Positions 53,066 through 61,498 are shown, counted from the first letter of the stretch. The stretch is 64,000 bases of DNA from CBDANW01 sp965197825 (GCA_965197825.1 CBDANW010000003.1:2604001-2668000); one strand, 5' to 3'. Numbers and translations: made by a program. Notes: generated by a model from the letters alone, not told the origin.

Positions 53066-54432
53066 GGATCCGTCCCGATTCCCGTGGAAATAAGAATGGC
53101 GTAACCTCCGGTTAAACAAAACGAAACCGCGCCTGGAAAGGCGAGGAGGAGGATTACGCCATGAAGAAGCCTACCACCATATCGAAGGAGTCTGTAAGCG
53201 AGTACCGGGAGTTCGTCCAACTTCGGCTGCGTAAGCGGGTACTGGAGGCGATCGAGGTCGTGCTCGAGGAAGAAGTCAACCAAGCGCTGGGGTGTGGTAG
53301 CTACGAGCGTGCGGAAGACCGCCGTGGATATCGCAACGGAGCCGAAACCCGTCGCGTGACGACGTCGGTGGGAACTCGCGAGCTCCGTGTGCCACGAGCC
53401 CGCGTGCGAGACGAGTAAACGGGAGAGACGACAGAGTTCAGGAGCGAGCTGTTGCCCCGGTACGCGCGCCGGACTCGTGAGGTCGACGAGGCGATCTTGG
53501 GGACGTACTTGTCGGGCGCGAATAGCCGCCGGATCCGCAAAGCGCTGAAACCACTGCTCGGTGAGGAGCACCTATCGAAGAGCGCGGTGTCTCGCGTGGT
53601 TAGCCGGCTGAAGGAGCGCTTCGAGGAATGGCAGAACCGTGCTCTCAGCGAGGAGGTCTACGCGATCGTTTACCTGGACGGCTTCCACCTGAAAGTGCGG
53701 ATGGCGAAACGTGTGATCAGCGTACCCGTACTGGTCGCGCTCGGGGTCGCGCCAGACGGGCACAAACGTCTGTTGTCATTACGTCTGGCGGTGAGCGAAA
53801 CCTCGACGCATTGGGGCTCCGTGCTGGAGGGACTCCAGGCTCGAGGACTCCGGGTTCCCAAGCTAGTGATCAGCGACGGCCACAAGGGGCTGACGAAAGC
53901 GCTGGAGAAGTGGCCGGGGTGCCGGTTGCAGCGATGTACCGAGCACAAGCGCGCCGACTTGCTCGAACATTGCCCGGCGCACGCACGCCGTGAGCTCCGG
54001 CGTGACTACAACCGGATCGTCTACGCCAAGAACGGGATCGATGCTCGCAAAGTCTATGACGAGCTCGTCGCCAAGTGGACGCCTCTCGCGCCGGCCGTCG
54101 TCCGAAGCCTAGAGGAGGCCGGTAATCAGCTGCTGACCTTCTACGAATTCCCTCGTGCCATGTGGAAATCGATTCGAACGACCAATGCTCTGGAGAATCT
54201 CAACCGCGAGTTTCGACGCCGGACGGAAACCCAAGCGTCGTTCTCCAGCGAGGAGTCCGCGGTCGCTTTGCTGTTTGGGCTTATCGCCTCTGGCCAGATT
54301 CAACTACGACGCATCGACGGCTACCAACGTCTGAGCGAGGTTCTCGAACACGCGGAGGTTGCCGCCTGATATGATACTCTGATGACGGAGTAGAGGGTGC
54401 CGTTCTTTTTCCACGGACCTCGGGACACATCC
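53066..54432 (+). mobile_element. IS-B copy 1 (IS256-type, 1367 bp)
   Basis: Ends GGATCCGTCCCG (left) and GGATGTGTCCCG (right, reverse complement). Length equals copy 3. The flanks differ (CGATTTTC left, AGCAGCAG right), so no target duplication remains. The right end lies in an IS3-type orfB fragment, so this is one mobile element inside another with later loss of one side. Confidence 0.9.
53161..54369 (+). pseudogene. IS256-family transposase with nonsense codon (IS-B copy 1)
   Basis: The same 402-codon frame as the intact copy 3, but codon 86 is TAA (53416-53418) where copy 3 has GAA: a single G to T change. The pieces are MKKPTT to RVRDE (85 residues) and a downstream open part from 53452. 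Other differences from copy 3 are a few substitutions (SETSTHW/SEASTHW, RVPKL/RAPKL). Not expected to make transposase. Confidence 0.9.
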
Positions 54433-54755
54433 AGCAGCAGCGCGTCCCGCATCAGGCGCAGGACCCGGGCCTTCGAGGTCCGGACACCCGCGAACCGGAG
54501 CCGGGCCCAGAATTTACGATGGCCTTCTCCGGTAAACGGCGCGGCCGCGATCTCCTGCCGGAGCTGTTCGGTCAGTTCCTTGTCGCTGAACGCGGTCTTC
54601 GGCCCGCGCTTGCGTGCCTCGAGCGGATTGTGCCGCCGAGTCCGTTGCCAATAGTACGTCGACCGGGGCACGCCCCAGGCCCCCAGGACACGGGCCAGAC
54701 CATACGGCGTTCCGGTGGAGGGCGACTTGGTCCAGCTCATCTGTTCGACCTCCAC
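54433..54755 (-). pseudogene. IS3-family OrfB N-terminal fragment
   Basis: About 107 residues of an OrfB N-terminus (VLGAWGVPRSTYYWQRTRRH, FTGEGHRKFWARLRFAGVRT, KARVLRLMRDALLL), the HTH_21-containing part. The integrase core is missing because IS-B copy 1 ends at 54432. It is a different IS3 subgroup from the element at 44260. Confidence 0.75.
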
Positions 54756-54806
54756 CGTAGAAAAGGCTTCTTCATACAGCTCGAGTTTATGGAAGGGACA
54801 GGTGAG

Positions 54807-55010
54807 ATGACAAAATCACCCATCACTTTGCAGGAGCTGAGACGAAGGATATACGTCAAGGCGAAGGCCGAGAAGTCTTGGCGCTTCTTGCGCCAAGGTT
54901 TCGGCTGGAAGCGATGGAGTAGGCGATGGATGTACGCGACTGTCGGACTGTTCACAGATTACCGAGTTCGATATCTCGTAGCTTCGCCGAAAGACGCCCC
55001 GGCTCGATAG
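54807..55010 (+). pseudogene. Group II intron reverse transcriptase, in-frame miniature remnant
   Basis: A 67-residue open frame. The first 26 residues (TKSPITLQELRRRIYVKAKA then EKSWRF) are the N-terminus of a group II intron RT/maturase; the rest (QGFGWKRWSRRWMYATVGLF) is the normal C-terminus. About 350-400 codons, including the YADD core, are deleted in frame. The sequence after it resembles the intron RNA part that follows such ORFs. Whether the small protein is made is unknown. Confidence 0.7.
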
Positions 55011-55187
55011 GTCACATAACCCTTCGCGGGAAGTGTGCAGGAGCGCGTAGTGCGGGAAAGCCGCACGCTGCGTGCGATGTGGCGGGGGCTGGAAACGGAC
55101 TTACGGTGCGGCTAGTGAGGCACTCCCACAGGAAACGGGGAGAAACAGATAGGCCGCGCCTACGGAGCACCGCGCCAGCCCTCGACC
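55011..55187 (+). other. Group II intron RNA-like remnant
   Basis: GC-rich non-coding sequence after the RT remnant: the stretch GTGCGGGAAAGCCGCACGCT (55052-55071) is a hairpin of the kind found behind group II intron ORFs, followed by GGAAACGG and CCCACAGGAAACGGGG stretches. The right border runs into the cut MazF gene. Catalytic domain V was not identified with certainty. Confidence 0.4.
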
Positions 55188-55361
55188 CTACCGCGATGTT
55201 TTGGCTTTCGGCGAGGCCGTCACTTGCTCTGATAGAGTTATTAGGTACTTGTTGGCGATATCGTTTTGCAAGACTAGCGCCGGGCGCGTCTTCCGGATCT
55301 CAGCGCCAATAGTCGGGTCGAAATTGACCAGATAGATGTCTCCCCTCTTTGGTCGAATCAT
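55188..55361 (-). pseudogene. MazF/PemK-type toxin, truncated
   Basis: A 57-codon frame whose first 40 residues are a MazF-family N-terminus (RGDIYLVNFDPTIGAEIRKT then RPALVLQNDIANKYL). The normal protein has about 110 residues; here the end is foreign sequence (ITLSEQVTASPKAKTSR) beginning at the intron-like block. The conserved RPA and early Arg are present, but the second half with the catalytic Thr/Ser is lost. The start lies five bases after the antitoxin stop. Confidence 0.7.
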
Positions 55362-55366
55362 GAGGG

Positions 55367-55588
55367 TTAGTCAGGAAGGACGAACCATTCTTCAGCGATC
55401 TCCCGGTCACGCTCGGACCGAGCTTTCGCACCTAGCTCGAGCTGCTTTCGAAGATTCGCTCTCCCCTGCTCATTGATGAAGCGTCTCACGGCTTCGTCAA
55501 TCAAACGGGAGCGCTGGCCTCGAGACACAGTGCGATCAAGCATGCTGACCGTCTCTTCTGGCAGGGTGATGTTGAGCCGTCGGTTCAT
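55367..55588 (-). CDS. Ribbon-helix-helix antitoxin (MazE/CopG-like)
   Basis: A 73-residue RHH protein: MNRRLNITLPEETVSMLDRT is the DNA-binding beta strand and first helix, and SRLIDEAVRRFINEQGR the second helix. The C-terminal half (LGAKARSERDREIAEEWF) is the toxin-binding tail with the typical acidic-Trp end. The start at 55588 fits the family; the frame is open to 55633. A perfect palindrome at 55626-55646 is a likely operator. Its toxin gene is truncated, so it is an orphan antitoxin. Confidence 0.82.
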   Translation of the reverse strand: MNRRLNITLPEETVSMLDRTVSRGQRSRLIDEAVRRFINEQGRANLRKQLELGAKARSERDREIAEEWFVLPD

Positions 55589-55625
55589 TGGGGGCCTCAC
55601 GAAATGCAACTCTGACTCCCTGATG

Positions 55626-55646
55626 ATACACACTATCTGTGTGTAT
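55626..55646. promoter_or_regulatory. Palindromic operator upstream of the antitoxin gene
   Basis: ATACACAC-TATCT-GTGTGTAT: perfect 8-bp arms with a 5-bp centre, 38 bp before the antitoxin start. The position and symmetry fit self-regulation by a dimeric RHH antitoxin. Confidence 0.6.
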
Positions 55647-55847
55647 GTAAATGTGCCCTGGCCAGCGGCGGGCAGTGACTGCTCGCGCGCGAGGAACGGG
55701 GCAAGGAAGCCTCGAACGATGAGCCAACGAGCCTATGTGAAGCCCGTCGTGTCCGAAAATGCGAACGGAGCCGAAAGCTCGAATCCTAGAGGCGTTGTCG
55801 AAATTCGCGGAGACCAGCCGACGCGGCACTGGCTCTGCGATAGGCGA

Positions 55848-55912
55848 CCCCGTCCTGTGCCAAAACTCGGCCCTTTTGAAATAGACCATAAATCAGCAGC
55901 TTAGTGTCTGTG
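55848..55912 (-). repeat. 65-bp repeat R, copy 1
   Basis: Begins CCCCGTCCTGTGCC and is the reverse complement of R copies 2 and 3 with two or three mismatches. It lies inverted relative to copy 2, and the two bracket an integrase N-terminal fragment. Confidence 0.75.
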
Positions 55913-55977
55913 TTTGCGACCGGACCAAGGGCCGTAGGCTTTACAATCGTCGGCCCGAGGGTGTTATCTTCAGCTCC

Positions 55978-56568
55978 ATGATGACGTACCACGTGCAATT
56001 CCTACTGCTCGTTCCAGCCGGCTGGGTCAACCGCCAGCAGCAGGATGTGATCGACTACCAGCAAGAGGAGAACCGTGTGCTCCGAGCCGGGCTTCGGGGC
56101 AAGCGTCTCAGTCTCTCGGACGACGACCGGCGCAGGCTCGCCGTCAAGGCCCAGGCTTTGGGCCGCGAGGCGCTGGCCCAGATTGCGTCCGTTGCCACAC
56201 CCGCTACGCTTCTGCGCTGGTACCGCTGCCTCATCGCAGCCAAGTACGATGGCAGCAAGAACCGGAGCCCAGGCCGACCTCCGACGGCGAAGGACATCCG
56301 TGAGCTCATTGTGCGCGTGGCGCGGGAGAACCCGACGTGGGGATATACACGCCTGCGAGGCGCACTCAAGAACCTAGGACATGAACTCGGACGCAACACT
56401 ATCAAGAGGATCCTCGCCGACCACGGTATCGCGCCTGCCCCGGAGCGGGGCAAGAGCATGTCGTGGAGCACCTTCATCATGTCGCCCGCCACCCGCAGCC
56501 CAGGGGTCGGAAGCCAGTCCTGCGGCGTGAAATACCCTGGATTCTGCGCGGATTCCAAGGGCGTCTAA
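55978..56568 (+). pseudogene. Integrase-core transposase, N-terminal fragment
   Basis: A 196-codon frame of which about 160 residues match the N-terminus of a family of integrase-core transposases (RLAVKAQALGREALAQIASV, ATLLRWYRCLIAAKYD, ENPTWGYTRLRGALKNLGHE, NTIKRILADHGIAPAPERG). It breaks off at WSTFI, just where the DDE core should begin; the rest is foreign. C-terminal pieces of the same family are at 57995-58159 and 60847-61459. Inverted copies of repeat R lie on both sides. Confidence 0.75.
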
Positions 56569-56621
56569 GCTGCTGATTTGCGGTCTATTTCAAAAGGGCC
56601 GAGTTTTGGCACAGGACGGGG
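56566..56621 (+). repeat. 65-bp repeat R, copy 2
   Basis: Runs from the end of the integrase fragment to GGCACAGGACGGGG. Inverted relative to copy 1; together they look like terminal inverted repeats of a 774-bp unit. No target duplication is visible outside them. Confidence 0.7.
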
Positions 56622-56622
56622 T

Positions 56623-57201
56623 GAGCTCACCCTCCACGCGGATCGCGGCAGCTCGATGCAAAGCAAGCCCGTAGCCTTGCTCCTAGCCGACCTCGGCGTG
56701 ACCAAGACTCACTCGCGACCTCATGTCTCGAACGACAATCCCTACTCCGAGTCTCAATTCAAGACGCTGAAGTATTGCCCTCAGTTCCCGCAGCGGTTCG
56801 GTTCCATCGAGGATGCTCGCCTGTTCTGCCGTAACTTCTTCGGCTACTACAACCACGAACACCGACACTCGGGAATCGGTCTCATGACTCCAGCCGTCGT
56901 TCATCATGGGCGCGCGGAAAAACTCACCACGGCTCGACGCCAGACCCTCGTCCAAGCTCAGCGGGCTCACCCCGAACGATTCGTTCGCGGAACCCCTCAA
57001 CCTCCCGTTTTGCCTCCTCAGGCCTGGATCAACCCTCCGCCGGAAAAAACAACGCACCAGGAGGCTGAAACAGCGACTTGCTCGGGGTGGTCCATACCTG
57101 AGCTACCCCCTGTTTCCACTCCTTGTGGCGCGTTCGCGATCGAAGCGGACGTGGACCGCGACGTCGTCATGAGCCCGGCGACACCAATCGAGGCTCACTA
57201 A
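56623..57201 (+). pseudogene. IS3-family OrfB, C-terminal fragment
   Basis: About 160 recognisable residues of an OrfB C-terminus: LTLHADRGSSMQSKPVALLL, SNDNPYSESQFKTLKYCPQF (second Asp region and catalytic Glu) and YYNHEHRHSGIGLMTPAVVH. The N-terminal half is replaced by repeat R. The last 30 codons (after PPEKTTHQEAE) are not family sequence. It is a different OrfB subgroup from the intact IS3 at 44260. Confidence 0.75.
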
Positions 57202-57295
57202 ATGCAACACGCGGGTGTCTCAATGTCGTTGACACGTTCCGTTAGATGGATTACAAATGATGCCGCTGCTCAGGACAGAAGGGATGACGACGAAG

Positions 57296-57606
57296 GGATC
57301 CGTCCCGCTTCCCGTGGAAATAAGAATGGCGTAACCTCCGGTTAAGCAAAACGAAACCGCGCCTGGAAAGGCGAGGAGGAGGATTACGCCATGAAGAAGC
57401 CTACTACCATATCGAAGGAGTCTGTAAGCGAGTACCGGGAGTTCGTCCAACTTCGGCTGCGTAAGCGGGTACGGGAGGCGATCGAGGTCGTGCTCGAGGA
57501 AGAAGTCAACCAAGCGCTGGGGTGTGGTAGCTACGAGCGTGCGGAAGACCGCCGTGGATATCGCAACGGAGCCGAAACCCGTCGCGTGACGACGTCGGTG
57601 GGAACT
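57296..57606 (+). mobile_element. IS-B copy 2, truncated left end
   Basis: The first 311 bp of IS-B, from GGATCCGTCCCG to codon 72 of the transposase, then an abrupt switch to helicase-like sequence at GGAACTC. The right end of the element is absent. Confidence 0.85.
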
Positions 57607-57897
57607 CTTCTCACGAAGCGACACCCGAAGGAAAAGATCATCGTCTTCACGCAGTTCGCGGACACTCTGCGGTACTTGGAGGAGCAGCTCCGGGTTCGTG
57701 GTGTGGAGCGGTTGGCAGGTGTGACAGGCCAGGCGAAAGACCCCACCAGCTATGCTTGGCGCTTCAGTCCCGTCCTGTGCCAAAATTTGATCCACTTGCA
57801 ACGTTACAAGCGAACAGTTGACGCGGCGTGGGCGGTGAGGCCCGCGACAACCATTGAGCAGAGCTACCCTTTGGACGGGTCGTCACCATGCAGATGA
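57391..57897 (+). pseudogene. Chimeric frame: IS-B transposase start fused to SNF2-type helicase fragment
   Basis: A 168-codon frame. Residues 1-72 are the IS-B transposase N-terminus; residues 73 to about 127 are the C-terminal helicase domain of a RapA/SNF2-like protein (KIIVFTQFADTLRYLEEQL, VTGQAKDPTSYAWRFSP), in the same frame. After RFSP the homology ends at a CCCGTCCTGTGCC element terminus, and the last 40 residues are unrecognised. The rest of the helicase gene is not in the window. It was probably joined by deletion between an IS-B copy and a helicase gene. Confidence 0.7.
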
Positions 57898-57994
57898 CCA
57901 CCTAGTCGAGAGCGAATATCCAAGCGTGTTCCTGAAGCTGTTTTCACGCTACGCCGAGCGGGCCCACCGAGGGGCTACCGTCGCCAGCGACAAT

Positions 57995-58159
57995 CTACGC
58001 GGCACGGCAGTAGTAGTTGAGAATGCCCCCAAGTCGCTCTCGCGACACGATGGGGCCAGCGCTATTCGCGCTTGTCGGCAGAGGTGTGAGGAGCTCGTTG
58101 CCGAGACCTTGGTGGTTCCGTTCTGTGTGATAGTGCACTACGTATTGCTCTGGCAAATC
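57995..58159 (-). pseudogene. Integrase-core transposase, C-terminal fragment
   Basis: About 53 codons ending at 57995: QYVVHYHTERNHQGLGNELL and RERLGGILNYYCRAA are the C-terminal signature of the integrase-core family whose N-terminal piece is at 55978. An opposite-strand open frame over this region is a shadow. Confidence 0.65.
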
Positions 58160-58178
58160 TTACACGGGTACAGGCGGG

Positions 58179-58985
58179 CTACCGGCCAAATCGGCGAATG
58201 ATCGCCAGGCGCACGCCAATGATCTTGTTTTCGATATTGTAAGGACACGGCCTTCGCGGCATTCCCGGTCCGCAACGGCCATCGCCGGAGTGATTTACAT
58301 AATGGGTGCTCCGCCCGAAATCCAAATACGATCCTTCGAGCCGCAGCGCCCAAGCACCAGCTAGCAAAGCCTCGACACCAAGACCAATCACCCAGCCGAC
58401 CTCCATAGAGCCGTCGCGAAAGGAATCGTCGGGATCAATCCGTGTCGGCGTGTTCGGGCCGAAATCGATGTCGGTTACTGAATTATCGATCCCAGCGACC
58501 GCAATCCCGCCAGAGGCGAATACCGTTGCGGGACCCATGGATTGCTCAATCCCTGCACGTGCCGTGGCGATCCATCGAAACTCCGATTGCACCGTCTCGT
58601 CCAATCCCTCCGGATCAAGCCTGTTCGATGTCGCCGATAAGCGACCGAATGTCCCATCGAGTTCAACCCTGAGCGGCGCGCTGCCGATCTCGAACTGCTT
58701 CCCGATTAGCGCACCACCGACGAACCCGGAATTGTCGTAGTCGACAGTCGATCCGGGATTGCCCCAGTTCGCAAAACCGTCGATATCGACGATTCGGTTA
58801 TCCGTTCGACCAAGGCTAGCGAAGGCACCCGCATAAGTCCCTGCCCAATCGAATGCAGCATCGTTGCTCCCGGCACTCACCGGCTCGGCGAACGACAGCA
58901 TCAAGAGGGCCGATAGCGCAATAACCGCATGGCGCCACGCAGAAAAGCATCCAGAGTTTGCTTTCGTCGTAGCTGTTTTCCTCAA
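58179..58985 (-). CDS. Outer-membrane beta-barrel protein
   Basis: A 268-residue protein with a Sec signal (HAVIALSALLMLSFAEPVSAG) and an OmpA/porin-like barrel of the kind common in alphaproteobacterial Omp25/Omp31-type proteins: AFDWAGTYAGAFASLG, SGFVGGALIGKQFEIG, ARAGIEQSMGPATVFASGGI, LGVEALLAGAWALRLEGSYL, and an aromatic-poor C-terminus IGVRLAIIRRFGR. It seems complete, surrounded on both sides by IS debris, so it may be transferred. An inverted repeat at 59059-59087 lies upstream. Confidence 0.7.
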   Translation of the reverse strand: MRKTATTKANSGCFSAWRHAVIALSALLMLSFAEPVSAGSNDAAFDWAGTYAGAFASLGRTDNRIVDIDGFANWGNPGSTVDYDNSGFVGGALIGKQFEIGSAPLRVELDGTFGRLSATSNRLDPEGLDETVQSEFRWIATARAGIEQSMGPATVFASGGIAVAGIDNSVTDIDFGPNTPTRIDPDDSFRDGSMEVGWVIGLGVEALLAGAWALRLEGSYLDFGRSTHYVNHSGDGRCGPGMPRRPCPYNIENKIIGVRLAIIRRFGR

Positions 58986-59058
58986 TCGCTTTTCTCTGTT
59001 CGCGCCATCATATCAGCGCTTCTCGATCGGCCGAGAATAAATCGGTTGGGACCGACGC

Positions 59059-59087
59059 AATAACATGCTAGAGAAGAACATGTTATT
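59059..59087. repeat. Inverted repeat upstream of the barrel gene
   Basis: AATAACATG and CATGTTATT (9-bp arms, 11-bp spacer), 74 bp before the barrel gene start. It could be an operator or a transcription stop. Confidence 0.45.
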
Positions 59088-59140
59088 CGCCGCGAAAAGC
59101 TGGGTCAGTCAGGCAACGGGCGACAACCGGTAATCGTGAT

Positions 59141-60507
59141 GGATGTGTCCCGAGGTCCGTTGAAAAAGAACGGCACCCTCCACTCCGTCATCAGAGTATC
59201 ATATCAGGCGGCAACCTCCGCGCGTTCGAGAACCTCGCTCAGACGTTGGTAGCCGTCGATGCGTCGTAGTTGAATCTGGCCAGAGGCGATAAGCTCAAAC
59301 AGCAAAGCGACCGCGGACTCCTCGCTGGAGAACGACGCTTGGGTTTTCGTCCGGCGTCGAAACTCGCGGTTGAGATTCTCCAGAGCATTGGTCGTTCGAA
59401 TCGATTTCCACATGGCACGAGGGAATTCGTAGAAGGTCAGCAGCTGATTACCGGCCTCCTCTAGGCTTCGGACGACGGCCAGCGAGAGAGGCGTCCACTT
59501 GGCGACGAGCTCGTCATAGACTTTGCGAGCATCGATCCCGTTCTTGGCGTAGACGACCCGGTTGTAGTCACGCCGGAGCTCACGGCGTGCGTGCGCCGGG
59601 CAATGTTCGAGCAAGTCGGCGCGCTTGTGCTCGGTACATCGCTGCAACCGGCACCCCGGCCACTTCTCCAGCGCTTTCGTCAGCCCCTTGTGGCCGTCGC
59701 TGATCACTAGCTTGGGAGCCCGGAGTCCTCGAGCCTGGAGTCCCTCCAGCACGGAGCCCCAATGCGTCGAGGCTTCGCTCACCGCCAGACGCAATGACAA
59801 CAGACGTTTGTGCCCGTCTGGCGCGACCCCGAGCGCGACCAGTACGGGTACGCTGATCACACGTTTCGCCATCCGCACTTTCAGGTGGAAGCCGTCCAGG
59901 TAAACGATCGCGTAGACCTCCTCGCTGAGAGCACGGTTCTGCCATTCCTCGAAGCGCTCCTTCAGCCGGCTAACCACGCGAGACACCGCGCTCTTCGATA
60001 GGTGCTCCTCACCGAGCAGTGGTTTCAGCGCTTTGCGGATCCGGCGGCTATTCGCGCCCGACAAGTACGTCCCCAAGATCGCCTCGTCGACCTCACGAGT
60101 CCGGCGCGCGTACCGGGGCAACAGCTCGCTCCTGAACTCTGTCGTCTCTCCCGTTTCCTCGTCTCGCACGCGGGCTCGTGGCACACGGAGCTCGCGAGTT
60201 CCCACCGACGTCGTCACGCGACGGGTTTCGGCTCCGTTGCGATATCCACGGCGGTCTTCCGCACGCTCGTAGCTACCACACCCCAGCGCTTGGTTGACTT
60301 CTTCCTCGAGCACGACCTCGATCGCCTCCAGTACCCGCTTACGCAGCCGAAGTTGGACGAACTCCCGGTACTCGCTTACAGACTCCTTCGATATGGTAGT
60401 AGGCTTCTTCATGGCGTAATCCTCCTCCTCGCCTTTCCAGGCGCGGTTTCGTTTTGCTTAACCGGAGGTTACGCCATTCTTATTTCCACGGGAAGCGGGA
60501 CGGATCC
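59141..60507 (-). mobile_element. IS-B copy 3, intact (1367 bp)
   Basis: A complete element with ends GGATGTGTCCCG and GGATCCGTCCCG, flanked by a perfect 8-bp duplication ATCGTGAT (59133-59140 and 60508-60515). The transposase is intact, so this is the likely source of the other two copies. Confidence 0.93.
59204..60412 (-). CDS. IS256-family transposase (IS-B copy 3, intact)
   Basis: A 402-residue mutator-type transposase. DDE residues are in AIVYLDGFHLKVR, KLVISDGHKGLTK and RTTNALENLNREFRRR. The usual N-terminal helices and the CxxH region (GCRLQRCTEHKRADL) are present. AGGAGG lies eight bases before the ATG. It is the only complete IS-B transposase here. Confidence 0.95.
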   Translation of the reverse strand: MKKPTTISKESVSEYREFVQLRLRKRVLEAIEVVLEEEVNQALGCGSYERAEDRRGYRNGAETRRVTTSVGTRELRVPRARVRDEETGETTEFRSELLPRYARRTREVDEAILGTYLSGANSRRIRKALKPLLGEEHLSKSAVSRVVSRLKERFEEWQNRALSEEVYAIVYLDGFHLKVRMAKRVISVPVLVALGVAPDGHKRLLSLRLAVSEASTHWGSVLEGLQARGLRAPKLVISDGHKGLTKALEKWPGCRLQRCTEHKRADLLEHCPAHARRELRRDYNRVVYAKNGIDARKVYDELVAKWTPLSLAVVRSLEEAGNQLLTFYEFPRAMWKSIRTTNALENLNREFRRRTKTQASFSSEESAVALLFELIASGQIQLRRIDGYQRLSEVLERAEVAA

Positions 60508-60846
60508 ATCGTGATGGAGCCCGTCGTGTCCAAAAACGCGAACGGTGCTGCTCACACAGACATTATGGACAATAGCGAGCAGGTTTTCGACGAGCCCGTG
60601 GTCTGGCGACAATCCGCACAGCGGGACCCGCGCGTGAAGATTCGCAGCGATGGCAACTCGCTACTCGATTCGCAGCTGTGCTCCGCAAAAAGTCGATTCA
60701 GCGGTACGCGATCTTCCTTTTTGCGGAGCACAGGCCGACCGGAGCTGGCCGGTCTTGGCTGGAAACCAATGAGAAACAGGGAAAAACAGGCAATTCGGGG
60801 CCATTTTGGGTCTGATCTATGAGCTCGTTTGTATTTTTGGACAGGA
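60508..60846. other. IS-flank spacer with strong hairpins
   Basis: 339 bp without a supported gene. It begins with the IS-B target duplication and a CCCGTCGTGTCCAAAAACGC element-end-like block that recurs near 55743-55763, holds the 17-bp hairpin at 60676-60733, a smaller GACCGG/CCGGTC stem near 60737, and ends with TTTTTGGACAGGACGGG, the right-hand version of the same end. Confidence 0.5.
60676..60733. repeat. 17-bp perfect inverted repeat
   Basis: CTGTGCTCCGCAAAAAG at 60676-60692 and its exact complement at 60717-60733, with a 24-base loop. It lies between two element ends and upstream of an integrase fragment; terminator, element end or binding site are all possible. Confidence 0.7.
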
Positions 60847-61459
60847 CGGGCTCGCAACGTGACCATGGCAGATGTCGGCTTTCTGTCCTCGAGCCGATAC
60901 CTCATTCACGACCGGGACTCGAAGTTTTGCGAGTCGTTCCACCGGACCATCTGGGCGGTTGGCGTCACGCCCGTCAAGCTGCCTGCACGGAGCCCGGATT
61001 TGAACTCGTTCGTGGAGCGCTGGGTGAAGTCCGTCAAAGAGGAATGTCTCTCGAAGCTCATCCTGTTCGGCGAGAAGTCGCTCCGTCATGCGCTTAGGGA
61101 GTACGTCGTCTACCATCACAACGAGAGGAATCATCATGATCCTGGACAACCTGAGCGCGCACAAGGCGCCTGCGGTTCGCGAGTGGGCCGAACACCGCAG
61201 AGGAAGAATTAAATTTCATTGGCTACTTACAAACAGCTCGTGGTTGAACCTCGTCGAATCGTATTTTGCGACGCTCGGTCGAACCGCACTTCAGAATACC
61301 CACTACCGAACGCCTCGCGAGATCGAATCAGGTCTCCTACGTGGTATCGCCTATTTGAATGAACACCCGAGACCCTACGTCTGGAAGAAACTCTAGCGAT
61401 ATTTACGTGTCGCACCACTAGGCGGCTTGCTCAGTTATTACCACCGCGACGCGGCATAG
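60847..61459 (+). pseudogene. Integrase-core transposase C-terminus, split by IS630 debris
   Basis: The first part (60847-61132) is RNVTMADVGFLSSSRYLIHD then RDSKFCESF, LPARSPDLNSFVERWVKSVK and EECLSKLILFGEKSLRHALR, ending HHNERNH; this is the DDE core and C-terminus. The tail GGLLSYYHRDAA and stop are at 61421-61459. Between them sits an IS630-type fragment replacing about 35 codons. The N-terminal half is absent. Confidence 0.7.
61133..61420 (+). pseudogene. IS630-family transposase C-terminal fragment
   Basis: About 86 codons of a DDE_3 transposase: MILDNLSAHKAPAVREWAEH, LLTNSSWLNLVESYFATLGR (final Glu) and NEHPRPYVWKKL, stop at 61394-61396. The sequence after the stop, up to CACCACTAG at 61420, resembles an IS630 terminal repeat. 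It is a different subgroup from the element at 22845. Confidence 0.75.
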
Positions 61460-61498
61460 GGACCACCCGCGTGCCCCGTCCGGCTATTGGCCGACAGG

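Noticed and set aside
52612..53571. 319-codon minus-strand frame joining the HNH fragment to IS-B
   Set aside because: Everything before residue 188 is antisense to the IS-B transposase; only the part from 53010 down is family sequence.
57854..58201. 115-codon plus-strand frame
   Set aside because: It is the shadow of an integrase C-terminal fragment on the minus strand.
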